Shown here: positions 21,321 to 32,639 of the stretch, piece by piece
Numbering within the stretch: the first letter of the stretch is position 1
Layout of the letters: every line of letters begins with the position of its first letter
Assembly (NCBI GenBank): GCA_030407315.1
Contig: JALQPE010001823.1
Coordinates: 1-64,000, forward strand
Source of the DNA: Asparagopsis taxiformis
Lineage: Eukaryota; Rhodophyta; Florideophyceae; Bonnemaisoniales; Bonnemaisoniaceae
Reading direction: 5' to 3'
DNA length: 64,000 bases
The notes under the pieces: model-generated
What the model saw: only the letters and a program-made list of their open reading frames with translations
What the model was told of the DNA's origin: nothing
The model's database searches: none
Program-made: the position numbers and the translations under genes

Positions 21321-24092
21321 TGCTCAAGCGATTGCTGTCTGCTTCAAATACTTGAGACATTATTGCCCCACACGACATAAAGTCCCCCAACATGCGACGC
21401 CCATCAAACATAAACAATTTCATCCTCTTACTACATTCTAGTCGCACACATACATCCATCTCCAAACAAAAAATGTCATTTAAACACCACCAGTTCCGCT
21501 TCATCGTACGCCAATACCGCCCAGTCGCCCAGCAGACAAGCTAGCCGTGCAGAAAATAAGCACCGCCATTTACGACGGAAACGACTGGATCTCATCATCG
21601 CTCTCAGCATTTCCAACAAGCCCAACATGTTTCCCCTACGTCACCCTCCAAAACGATACCATTGTATACTTCTGCATTCTCCGTCAATTGCATTCATTCA
21701 ATCTGGGCAATGAATTCTTCAATCTCGAAGCCGGCCGGGTTTTCTGCCTATCCTGCAATAATGGCATTGGAGAAAGTTCTCTAGCAATGGCCACTAAAGC
21801 CTTGATGCAACTACACGGTGCTGATTGCTTCTATCGCTTCCTCAAATCTGTCGACATTTACAACATACCATCCATCCGACACATTTCCAAACTAAACTAG
21901 ACTGTTCATTGACAAACTCGTGTGTAGCCCCATTTAGACCACTCACCACTGGTATCTGCTGAGTCACCGCGCACTGCCCTGGTGCTCCCTCCTGAATTCG
22001 CTTGGGCTGTCTCAATACATTCCGTACTATGCCTATGAAGCAGTCCCGTTATGGATCAGCGTTCTGCGTGTTCAGCACATCATCCCCACGTTACCAGAGC
22101 TGCAATTTCTCAGCGGTACGGGTATCATCAATCCTTAGCACAGATGTGATACAGCAGCCGATGCAGGTCAATTTCTAGACTCATAATTTTGCACTCAAGA
22201 AGGGAGATCGGTATGGAAATTGTCCATGCATAACAAACCGCCTGTCCTGCTCTCCTGCAGAGCAAGCTCCATCGATCCAGTTGATCAGGAACCTGGCGAC
22301 ATGTACTCGGCGTTCGTTCCGGACGCGGAAAGGGCAAATTGTTGTGTGGCGTTTGCAGATTCAGTCGCAACGGGAAGCGATGAAACTTTCCGCATGGCGT
22401 TTGACGGCGGTTTATCTGAGACAGACATCGCGCGATCGGTGTTTCTGTCCAGATGAAGCTGGAGATCAATGCCGTATTTGAGCTGATAATTGGAGCAAAG
22501 ATTTGAAACAAATTTTCTGTGCAAATTTACGACGCGACACGGCAGAGGGTGGATAACTCAACGTTAGATGTTATTGGTTGAGCCAACATTACAAGACCGT
22601 ACCGACGACACGCGCAATCATTGATTTTTCGCTCATTGCTTAGAGAGCAAAACTGTCCAATGGTCGTATCAAGTTAGACCAGCACATATTTCCGCAACAT
22701 CTTGGTGGAACGAAGTCGGTGCTCACGAAAGCCTGAGAGCTGCCTTGAGTCGAGGCTTTTGTACGCCGCCTTATCTGTGGTAGTTTCATACTGCGTTGTT
22801 TCACCATTGGACTTGTGCCACGCACACTTGGATCTCTCTCCATACGTACGTGTAGATAAGATGTGAATTGAGCTACAATAGCATACCAAACTGGAAACCA
22901 GTATCTACATGCTTTGTGAGAATATAATGCCTCTTCCTCGAGAAAAGGCCTCCTTCGGAGTACTAGATTTCATCCAACCATATCCATCCATCTCCCATCG
23001 CTTCAGCATGAAATCATCACCTTCCATCCATCGCAACGTGCGTCTCTATCCAAACACCACTCTCCACACATCTCCCCGATCTTTCAGTCCGACCGTACCC
23101 GGCGGCGGCCGAGAGTAACGTACTGGCCATTGTTAAAAGCATCTACGACGGCAATGAGCGCATATATTAAATCCTTCTCTATGTGAACAGAGACCCTGAT
23201 TGCCTCTCGTTTGTGGCAGAAATCAAACAAACACAAAGTGGGAGGATTTGTCTTGTTCCGACACCTGTCAAACCCCGATGCGCAGCACCAGGTAATCTGA
23301 ATTGAAGGCGGTCGTATGCGGCCTGGAGCTCGGAGCCACGGTGCAAAATATGAAACAATACGTTTTGTAACCCCCCTACTGCAACTCGTCCATGCGAGAA
23401 GCAGAAGCTGCAGATTTTTAGCAAGTATCGATAGCTACAAAAAACCACTGCAACGTTTATTCCAGACTTGTATACATTTTCATTAGCAATTACATTACCA
23501 AACACGAATAGTATTGCATTAAGATTTTTATGAGAATGACAGGGGTCAGCGGCCGGGTTCCCTCCAGCTCAGCTTAGCTCAGCTCCGGATGCAGATGTGG
23601 TGAAGGGAAGAGAGAACAGTCAGATATTCTACCATAATCTGATTTGATTTGCAATCCGAGAACTTCTTGACTCCCAAATGGTGTAAACAGTATCCCTGCA
23701 TATTGGCATCGACCAAAAGAACTGCAGCACTAACTCAATTTTCATTGCAGAGATCAGCACAACGTATTCGTCTTGAGTGTCACAAGTTGCTCTTAGATGG
23801 CGCTAGCTCGAAGCTAGGAGAGTTGGTAGTTGGGCCGAGTCGGCGTCTTCGGTTTGATCGCTCGTGTGAATCATTTATGATATGATATGATATCCAAGCA
23901 AAATGGCAGACAAGGAGATACAAAGCCACGCAACAATCAAGCTTACCACATTCCCCAGCCAGAATCACCATAGCAATCCTTGCTGTCTGCATCCCACAGA
24001 TCATCTTACGCAGTGCGTGCTGCCCAGGTCGTTATTCGGCCCTATCCAGAAACACTTTCAGGCCTAGTGCAACCAGTAGATCTGAAATGGAA
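21321..24092. other. Loop of IR3: unrecognised gene fragments
   Basis: 2.8 kb with no intact recognisable gene. A 117-codon frame at 21547-21900 includes IYDGNDW. A related phrase, IYDGN, recurs at 23137-23160 after a separate degenerate frame at 22909-23118. Another stop-closed frame ends at 22138 with ...FLSGTGIINP. These look like broken pieces of one family of genes carried between long terminal inverted repeats. A minus-strand frame at 22128-22511 is unassigned. A TATGA run lies at 23875-23892. Confidence 0.4.
21547..21900 (+). pseudogene. Hypothetical protein fragment (117 aa) in IR3 loop
   Basis: Open frame with ordinary amino-acid composition, hydrophobic and Cys/Phe-rich patches (VYFCILRQL, RVFCLSC) and no domain I recognise. 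The partial similarity of its IYDGND segment to 23137-23160 suggests it belongs to a repeated gene family. The plus-strand frame just upstream (from about 21473) ends in a stop at 21541. Confidence 0.3.
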
Positions 24093-24302
24093 ATGGACGT
24101 CCGGTGAATGACCAGCGCAATTGCATTGCTGGCGAGCCCAGAAATTCTAAAATTTCAGTCAGAAAAAAAATGCAAAAATACATCGATTTGGGCGGTCAAA
24201 AGTGCCGTACGGCACACCCCCATCTCAAAAACATGTTCACATGTGCATGTTTTTGAGAATAGCCCAAAAAATAAAGCAATTCAGGACGTCCGCCGGACAT
24301 AG
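24093..24302 (+). repeat. PalRep copy 10 (LTR-free mirror of copy 9)
   Basis: Complete, with ends GGACGTCCGGTGAATG and GGACGTCCGCCGGACAT. This and copy 5 show the second terminal repeat most clearly. Confidence 0.85.
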
Positions 24303-25124
24303 GCTTGATTCTAATTTGGCCACAACGGCCCCAGAGGCTACCAAGCGCCCCGAGCGGCCCCTCCCCGCTCACTTACCCACTCACGCCCATCTTGCAGAAA
24401 CGTTCCTGCTGGCCTCATCCATGCCTTCACATCCACATCATAATCCTCTGCTGAGCTGTTCACCTTGGACGCTCACTGGAAGTACTCGTCTTCGACGTCC
24501 GCCAATGCAGGACAACACCATGAATACTAAACACACCGTGGATCTCAGTCATCAACGGTGGGCGTCCTTTAAATGACTGCTATAGAACCATTGCCCAAAG
24601 CCCTCTAGTTTGGACGCTCAGCCAACAGCGATTGCTGCTCTACCTCCTTGGTCGTTCTCCGATGCATGTAAATGCGTCAAAGTACGACCGATGGGGCAGT
24701 CCAAACTTTTTGCACCAGTGCACGCCTAGGGATACCACAAGGTTCGTCATACACACACAAACACACAAACAACCACGCACTGCAGCACCCAACTTTCGCA
24801 TGCGTCAGTGATGTGCTGCTGCAGTGTGTATGCGCCGTGCGGTAGCAAGATTTCCATGCTTGCAGCCATTCACATCCAGACATCCAGCCGCCGACCAGGG
24901 AAGCCGTTTGCAGCCGATTCCCTCTTGTCTGCATGGCATCTCGGTGCTCTCAACACTTGCTTAGTTGCTGCGATGCGAGCAAATGTGCAGCACTCGCCTA
25001 GCTTGAAATGGACGTCCAGTGGAAGTCCGGCTCGGTTACATTGCTGGTCAGCCCTGAAATTCTAAAATGTTGGGCTGAGAAATAGCTGCAAAACTGTATC
25101 CATGTGCAATACTCGACCAACCTG

Positions 25125-25323
25125 AAATGGACGTCCGGTGAATGTCCAGCTCAATTGCATTGCTGGCGAGCCCAGAAATTCTAAAATTTCAGTCAGAAAA
25201 AAAATTGCAAAATTATATCGATTTGGGCGGTCGAAAGTGCCGTACGGCACACCCCCATCTCAAAAACATGTTCACATGTGCATGTTTTTGAGAATGGCTC
25301 AACATTCAACTCAAATCAAGGTG
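25125..25323 (+). repeat. PalRep copy 12
   Basis: Complete copy with both palindromic cores; mirror of copy 7. Confidence 0.85.
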
Positions 25324-25626
25324 TCTAATCTGGCCACAACGGCCCCAGAAGAAGCCATCCGACGCCCCGAGCGGGGCCATCGCTGGCTTCTGTAAGCATC
25401 AACTGTAAGCAAAGCCACATCTCACGAAGGATCGATTCCAGGCTCAGGCTCAATACGCCAGGGCAAAGTTTTGGTCCTTGTTTCGACATGCTCCCACCCC
25501 ACTTTCTCACGACAAACACTACTCATCCATCGTGCTGCACATACTACGTGCACTTCGTATGAGCAGTGGGCCCGCCTGCGTGGTTGCTGTAATGCGTGGA
25601 TGTGAGCAGCACACGAACAACCCAGA

Positions 25627-25822
25627 ATGGACGTCTGGTGGATGTCCGGCTTAATTACATTGCTGGCTAGCCCAGAAATTCTAAAATTTCGGGCAGAAAA
25701 AATTGTGAAAAATCAACGATTTGGGCGGGTCGATTGTGCCGTACGGCACACCCCCATCTCAAAAACATGTTCACATGTGCATGTTTTTGAGAATAGCCCA
25801 AATTTTAATTCAAATCAGGGTG
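25627..25822 (+). repeat. PalRep copy 13, at the IR1/IR3 junction
   Basis: Complete copy. Its left half pairs with 18929-18995 (IR3), while the whole pairs with copy 2 (IR1). The two inverted repeats therefore meet inside this element. Confidence 0.85.
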
Positions 25823-26124
25823 TCTAATTTGGCCACAACGGCCCCAGGAACCGGCCGCCGCCCCGAGTGGGGCCATCACTGGCTTCTGTAAGCACTAACT
25901 GTGAGGCTAAATGGCGCCGAAAGATGGGTCGATTCCAGGCTTCAAGCCTAAGTTATGCTAGGTAGGCATCTTCTTCCGTGTTTCATAATGGTCCCGCCTT
26001 ACTCCCTCAACACAAACACTACTCACCCATCACGTTACTCATATTCCGTGCACTTTGTATTAGTAGTGAACCCGCCTGTTTAGTTGCTGCAATGCGTGGA
26101 TGTAGGCAGCACACGACTAACCTG

Positions 26125-26323
26125 AATTGGACGTCCGGCGGATGTCCAGCTCAGATGCATTGCTGGCCAGCCCAGAAATTCTAAACTTTCGGGCACAAAA
26201 AATCTTGCAAAAATCAACGATTTGGGCGGTCGATTGTGCCGTACGGCACACCCCCATCTCAAAAACATGTTCACATGTGCATGTTTTTGAGAATAGCCCA
26301 AATTTTAACTCAAATCAGGGTGT
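26125..26323 (+). repeat. PalRep copy 14
   Basis: Complete copy 500 bp after copy 13. It is followed by GGGGTGCTCGCAGCC...CAGCTGTAATT, the same flank as copy 5, then by the upstream region of the ParB-like gene. Confidence 0.85.
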
Positions 26324-26661
26324 TCCCCGGATAAAGGGGTGCTCGCAGCCGCCCAAAACCCGCCTAGCTTGACAGCTGTAATTTTAACACATTACACATC
26401 AAGGACACTGCCTGCTTCACGCCACCTCGTCAGGTTTCGAGAGCCCGACTCGGGCCCGTTCCGAACGGACACTCACATCTCGATTGCCTCTCTTGCATTC
26501 CAGCGGTCACGATAGGTGTGTACCTAACAAAATTTCGGTTGTATTGTGTTATTATTTCCAGCGATTGGCGTTCACGACCATTCTTCAACGTGAAACATAC
26601 CATCCACATCACTCCAATACGTCAACGTCAACCATCTCTTTTCCTTTCCAACTCAACAACC

Positions 26662-29600
26662 ATGGCGGATACGCATTTCAGCAGTTTGTTTTCAACGGTT
26701 TGCGGCGATCAAGTGAGCGCGTCAGCGGAGTCGCGCGGACTCAAGCGCGGCGTCGATGTCAATTTGTTTGCGGACGTGGACGGTGCGGCTGTGCATATTG
26801 GGACGGCTTCGGTGAGCACTGCTGGTGGCGATGTTGGCCTTCCGCGCACGCTGCACAACCACAAGCTGCCGGAAACCGACGAGTCGGACTATATCGTCGT
26901 GCGCAACATTGCGACTAAGGACAAGTTCAAGGACCTCCCGTTCCCGTACATGTTTGATGGCGCCGAGGGACCGCCGGAGACGATGGGTGGAGCATACGCC
27001 GCGGCGTTTTACCCTTGGGATACTATCCGAGTAGTACTCGGATGATGCGCCCCGCTGCGGAGGATGGCCCTAGCGACATTCGTACCCCTGCTGCAGCGTC
27101 AAACTTCAACGCAGCGACGAACCAGGCCAGCTCGGGACGGATGCCCAGTACCGGTCCGGCAGGCGAAATCACTGGTTCGGGGGGTACGAAGCATCCAGCA
27201 CGCTCCGTCCCGGTTTCGGGAGGCACGAAGCGCCCTGCTCGCTCTGCAAGACCCTCCAGTGGAGGCACGAAGCACCCTGCTCGCTCCAACGTCACCGAAG
27301 CTACTACGCAGGACGTAACCGAAGTGGACGACGAACCGGAGGTGGCGGAAAGCATTCGTGAGCAGCAGGGGACGCAAATTACGGCGCCCAAGTTTGTGAC
27401 GTCGGAGAAGGAGCGACTGTGCTGGTGAGGCAGCTAGTGGAACCGGCCGTGACCCTTCGGGATGTGAAAGAAGACCACGTGGAGGACCTGCGCAACAATA
27501 TGTTGGCTGTGGGGTATGTGAGCTCTTCGCGTATCACTGTGACGGTGCTGAGGTCGCAGAACACGCATCTGCCCGCCGACACGCGTCTGTTCCAGAATGG
27601 CAAATTCCATGCCAATGCGAACGTGACCGTGATCGACGGACTGCATCGTCTCAATGCTATGCATAGCATTGCCGATGACTTCACGCGCCTCACCCGTATG
27701 CACAGTGTGACGCAATTTATTTCGTCGACGCGCGCGCGTTCGCTGCGATTGCGTCGGGATGAATTCGCGTGCATCTATCTTAGTTAGTTAGTAAGCGAGC
27801 GTACGCGTGGCGTTTTGATTACGTGTCACGGGGCGTGGATGCGAGCGCGTGCGCGCGTACGTTGCCACGAAACCGCGAGCCCGGCGCCACGTGTAGCGCT
27901 TTTTACGAATTTCCCTTTTATTTCCCTTTTTGGGTTTTTTATGACGAAAGTCTTTTTCCCAAATATTTCCCTTTTTGCGTGCGAGCGAGCGGCCGTCGGC
28001 CGGCCACGAAGGGACAGCCTGTCCTGAGTAGTTAGCTACTAATGGTCGTTCAGCTTCGCACCTTACCAATAAACAGCCAGCATCTTCGCAGCTACGAGTT
28101 AAGCGTTTAGCGAATCGCGAGGACCGATTGCGTTGAAACGTTGCGTGCGGGTTGCTCACGATCGCCGATGTTCGCGTGCGCGCTGCGCATAAACCGATCG
28201 TCGAACCGCGTCGCACCGCGATAGCGCGCGTTGCGTCGCACGCCACTAGGCCAGGGATTTACGACCCCTGTGTGGATCGCGTTGTGCTCGAGTTTACTCG
28301 GTGATCTCCCCCTGAGATCACGGCTTGCGCCGGCCCGCGAATCCCGTGTTGCGATCGTCCCCTACGCGTTCCGCCGTTGTACCACCCGTTCGCCAGCGCG
28401 ACCGAGCGACGCGCGAACGCAAGTTCAACCAGCGCGTTACGGTTCACCTCGCCCTGACACGGCTGCAATTCTAGAACTCCCTTAGCGATCGCCACCCCGG
28501 CTGGTCCTACACACAGAACCAAGCTGCCACAGGACGCAAACCGCTTGCGCTGGGTTACTCAGCCTCTGGATGTGTACTACCTTCGCCGCAAGGACAACAG
28601 TGATCTTCAGCCTCATGAGATCATCCACAAGAGTGCAGAGTCGAACCATACGACTGGGACGCAACTGACGGAGCGCTCCCTGGTTCGAATCTTGTCGTCC
28701 ATCCAGCAGTTCATCCGTACGATTGCTGTTGCAAATAACGTGGAAAACGCTGGCGACTTGCGTGAGTCTGATGTCATCCGAACATTGTTCGAGGCGCAGT
28801 TCATGGGGATGATGAATTCAACGAACACGGCCCGGCGGTGGACGCGTTTGGCTATAGCAACGCTGAAGCATCCTGTTCTCGACGAAGTGTTGCGTGAGCT
28901 GAACAATTCCGAGCGCCGCAACGAGATTGGGATAACGCACCTGGACCACAAGATAGTGCGCGAGTTGCTGGAAGAAAACTTTGTCTTCGTCTTGCGTGGT
29001 CTTTCGGAGTACTTGAACCCTGCTCATGGTGGACGTCCGGATGGACGCTTTGACGTGAACGACTTCTATACATACGTCCGTCGCGTGACTGCAATAGCAA
29101 ATTCTCTGTACGCTGCGTATGGGCGCCCAAAGAGTATTATGCGCAAGTCATTTCTGAGCACAGAGATGGCAATTGGGTCGGTTAAGCAGCCGAAGGAGTT
29201 GCAATGGCATCTCACCAATGCCATTGCAATGTATAGAGGGGACGACCGGAGCAGTGAGGTTCGAATGCGACGGAGAACCACGCGTTTACAGGATTTGGAA
29301 ACGAACTTGAAAGAGTTTTTCAATCCGACATTGAAGAAGAAGACTAAGGCTCGACGCAAACGCCGCCCTTCTGCTGCCAATGTGAGACTCACTCACAAGA
29401 AGCAGCGGAATGTCGAACATGAGCCTGCTTCGCATGGCATCCGCCGCCGTTCACAGCGACTTCGCTCGACGGGGAGCACACGCCTCGAGGAAGAAGAGCC
29501 GGTTGTGGTACAACAATCCGCCGGGGAAGAAGAACAGGCCGTTGTTGATAAACCCACCGATCAACAACAAGCCACTGCTTCCGGTGATGAGGTTGACGAA

Positions 29601-31433
29601 GACTCCGCCCGTTCCCCCGATTCTTCCGTTGAGATTGTCCCCCAAGATAACCAACGTGCTGGTGCGACTCCCTCCAACCAAGAATCTTTCCATAACGTTT
29701 CGGACGAGGAAGAAAACAACAGTGCAGATGAGGGCCATGTCAAAAGCAAGGGGGTCCGCGAAGTGACAATTACATTCACTGTTCCGGAAGGAGTGGAAGT
29801 CGATGAAGACGGTTACATCGTTCGTGACTCTCCTTCTGAACACGACCTCCTGTTCGACGACCGGATGCCATCTCTTCCCGACGATTTCGAAGTCAAAGAC
29901 CGAGCTGAAGGGCATCATCTGGCGCAGCGTCCCGCGGACGTCATCGCATCGGTGAGGGTTGGCTGTCTGCCCCCGATTGAGCTCAGGTTGTTATTGGAGA
30001 GTGTGGAAATCGATGAGGAGGGCAGAGAGGTGAGGTATTTGAAACAAGTGGCGATGGACCCTGTGTTTGAGGGGCTGCATATTCCGGAACAACATCGGGC
30101 TCGTCATCTTGTTTTCGAGATCGACACCATCTATCCGATGTTTTTCGCAGCGTGGAAGATGGCTGCCAAGGCGATGTGTGAGCCTACATCGACGTTTCTA
30201 CCCTCGAGGCTGGACTTCGCCCAGGTTGCGCGAATGTCTACAAGCTGGAAGGATTCGTATGAGGCCGGCACTGGTATGGCGTACTTCCACAATTGCCGAA
30301 CGGAAATCAACGAGCGAGGGTATACGGTGATGCACAATTTCGCGGATGTAAGCTACCTCGATGCGTCGGACAAGTTCCCATTTGACTTGGGTCTCATGGA
30401 AGAAATTCCTAACCAGGAATTGTTTCGGTACTTTTTGGGAACGTGGGAGGGGGAGGAGGTGCACAAGGACCCTGGGAACCGGCAGCTGTGGAGTCCCATT
30501 GTCAATACTGGGGACGATGAAACAGATGAGAAGAACCGGAATGAGGGGAGGGCTCGCTTCACGTCTACGCGCCACTGCCTGGTTGACTATGCCGAGAACG
30601 ATGAGACGCATATCGACCGGTTCAAGTTTGTGACGCGGCGAGCCCTGCTGGATGTGTGGTTGGGAATCCTTGTCCGGCTGATAGGGCTGGAGGAGTGCGG
30701 TTTACCGGGAGAAAAACTTGTCATGCCGGCATCTGGGGGACGGTTTTTGATAACGGGAAAGGGGTGTCCTCGGCAGGTCCCACACAATGATTTCCCTGTT
30801 CCTCCTCGCGACCGCAAAGATCAACTTCCGGGTTACTTTGTTATTGCCAACGGAGATGACCCATTCCCTATCTGGGTGTGTCCAGGGTCCCACAAGTACG
30901 TCTTTTCCAAAGCACTGGAATTAGATATGTACGCCAAGACGATGAAGCTGAAGAAGGTAATCGTTCCGCCACGTTCAGTCTTCATCGGTCACGGCCATGT
31001 ACAACATGCCGGGGCAGGGCATGTCGACAGAGTTGTGTCACACACGACAACGAGGTATCACACGTATTTCAGGAATGCGTCGTATCCGATTCCCGACAAT
31101 GTTTCGTTTGGTTTCATCAGGCGGTTGGGATTCGAAGAAGAAGTAATCGCCAATGCTCCGCGCCGGTCTGCCAGGCAAAGTCAACCGGCACCTGTCAATG
31201 TTCGCCACAAGACAGTTGTTCCCATCCCGGTCAAGAAAGATCGTAGGCCGAAGACAGGGCAACTCGGAATCATGCGGATGAAGACGACAGAAGCTCCCAA
31301 GAAGAGAACCCTCACACCGGGTCAAAAATTCATCTTGAGCTATTCAACTCCACAGTTGCCGATAACGCCTATTCTGCCGGGAGATCCTGAATATAGTGAG
31401 GACGAAGAGGAAGAAGAATTTTCCGACGGCTAG
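26662..31433 (+). pseudogene. ParB-like domain / PhyH-like 2OG dioxygenase gene, split by a solo LTR
   Basis: The ATG is at 26662. The first frame (26662-27045) encodes a ~127-residue segment; the coding sense then moves to another frame (from about 27015), and this change is present in both IR1 arms. The ParB-like segment (27419-27705) has VIDGLHRLNAM, matching the G-x-HR-x-x-A box of ParB/sulfiredoxin-type domains. The LTR at 27706-28511 interrupts the frame, which resumes in the same phase at 28512 and runs 970 codons to 31433. The middle is Lys/Arg-rich, then acidic (about 29470-29740). The C-terminal third has RQVPHNDFPV (His-x-Asp), PGSHK, HGHVQHAGAGH (distal His) and RYHTYF (Arg), the layout of PhyH-like 2OG-Fe(II) oxygenases. 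A role on DNA is inferred from the ParB-like part and context. The one-base difference near 27393 may be an assembly error. Confidence 0.6.
27706..28511 (+). mobile_element. Solo LTR of LTR-A retrotransposon, TSD CACAG
   Basis: 806 bp, TGTGACGCAATT...GGTCCTACA, with exact 5-bp duplications CACAG at 27701-27705 and 28512-28516. It splits the ParB-like gene. Its counterpart at 355-1159 sits at the same site in the inverted copy but still has retroelement leader attached. Confidence 0.95.
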
Positions 31434-31715
31434 ATAGCTTAACAACTACTACTTTGGTAAACAATTATCGAGAATATAATCATCTCCTTTATCACTTCCA
31501 ATCTATGAACCTAGTATAATGTACTTCCGTTCCATGCTTTCAAACTAGATTGTCCATTCCCTCGTGGGTTGGAGCATGATTTCCAGGACGATTCCCTCAC
31601 ATCTCTAGACTCGATGGTCTATGGTAGAAATAGCAGAACAATTGGGTTTGTACGTGCTTCATCGCCTACTTGCTTCCGGTAATGGGTGGACGTGCACGAT
31701 ACACGATCAACCTGA
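31434..31715. other. 3' flank of the ParB-dioxygenase gene
   Basis: 280 bp of AT-rich sequence with no open frame of note before PalRep copy 15. It probably holds the gene's 3' end; I see no clear polyadenylation signal. Confidence 0.3.
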
Positions 31716-31912
31716 AATGGATGTCCGGTGGATGTCCAGCTCAGATGCATTGCTGGCCAGCCCAGAAACTCTACAATTCAGGGCAGAAAAATTATTGCAA
31801 AAAACATCGATTTGGGCGGTCGATTGTGCCGTACGGCACACCCCCATCTCAAAAACATGTTCACATGTGCATGTTTTTGAGAATAGCCCAAATTTTAATT
31901 CAAATCAGGGCG
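31716..31912 (+). repeat. PalRep copy 15
   Basis: Complete copy with both palindromic cores. With copy 14 it brackets the ParB-dioxygenase gene in the same orientation. Confidence 0.85.
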
Positions 31913-32215
31913 TCTAATTTGGCCACAACGACCCCAGGAACCGGAGCCGCCGCCCCGAGCGGGGTCATCACTGGCTTCTGTAAGCACTAACTGTGAGGCT
32001 AAATGGCGCCGAAAGATGGGTCGATTCCAGGCTTCAAGCCTAAGTTATGCTAGGTACGCATCTTCTTCCGTGTTTCATAATGGTCCCGCCTTACTCCCTC
32101 AACACAAACACTACTCACCCATCACGTTACTCATATTCCGTGCACTTTATATTAGTAGTGAACCCGCCTGTTTAGTTGCTGCAATGCGTGGATGTAGGCA
32201 GCACACGACCAACCT
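31913..32215 (+). repeat. 290-bp spacer of the 500-bp tandem repeat (third copy)
   Basis: Near-identical to 25823-26124 and, inverted, to 2742-3046. It includes a CCCCGAGCGGGG palindrome and GGCCACAACG(G/A)CCCC. It makes the core repeat part of a longer tandem unit. Confidence 0.8.
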
Positions 32216-32413
32216 GAAATGGACGTCCGGTGGATGTCCAGCTCAGATGCACTGCTGGCCAGCCCAGAAATTCTACAATTTCGGGCACAAAAAATCTTGC
32301 AAAAATCAACGATTTGGGCGGTCGATTGTGCCGTACGGCACACCCCCATCTCAAAAACATGTTCACATGTGCATGTTTTTGAGAATAGCCCAAATTTTAA
32401 TTCAAATCAGGGT
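32216..32413 (+). repeat. PalRep copy 16
   Basis: Complete copy 500 bp after copy 15. Confidence 0.85.
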
Positions 32414-32639
32414 GTCTAATTTGGCCACAACGGCCCCAGGAACCGACCGCCGGCCCCGATCGGGGGCTATCACTGGCGTCTGTAAGCACCAACTGTAAGC
32501 CGGAGCCGGCTGCCGCCCCGATCGGGGCTATCACTGGCTTCTATTAGCACCAACTGTAAGCCAAAATCGCGTCTCACGAAGGGTCGATTTCAGGCTCAAC
32601 ACGTCAGGGAAAGGTCTTGGTCCTTGTTTCATCATGGTC

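Larger units (their letters stand above)
24093..25690 (-). repeat. Inverted repeat IR3, right arm
   Basis: Partner of 18929-20409 plus 21200-21320. Contains PalRep copies 10 (24093-24302), 11 (25006-25077, partial) and 12 (25125-25323), and shares copy 13 with the IR1 right arm. It lacks the LTR found in the left arm and so records the empty site. Confidence 0.9.
25627..28511 (-). repeat. Outer inverted repeat IR1, right arm
   Basis: Partner of 355-3240. It carries PalRep copies 13 and 14, the front of the ParB-like gene and the LTR-A insertion. Homology cannot be followed past 28511 because the left partner runs into retroelement leader. Confidence 0.9.

Noticed and set aside
27064..27099. 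An intron (donor near 27034, acceptor near 27094) explaining the frame change in the ParB-like gene
   Set aside because: Joining these sites leads into the wrong frame for the ParB-like segment, so it does not restore the coding sense.
26662..31433. ParB-like and methyltransferase domains as signs of a plasmid, phage or bacterial contig
   Set aside because: The same contig has spliced eukaryotic genes, LTR retroelements and piggyBac/Plavaka transposons. A large-DNA-virus origin of the two enzymes remains possible but is not shown here.
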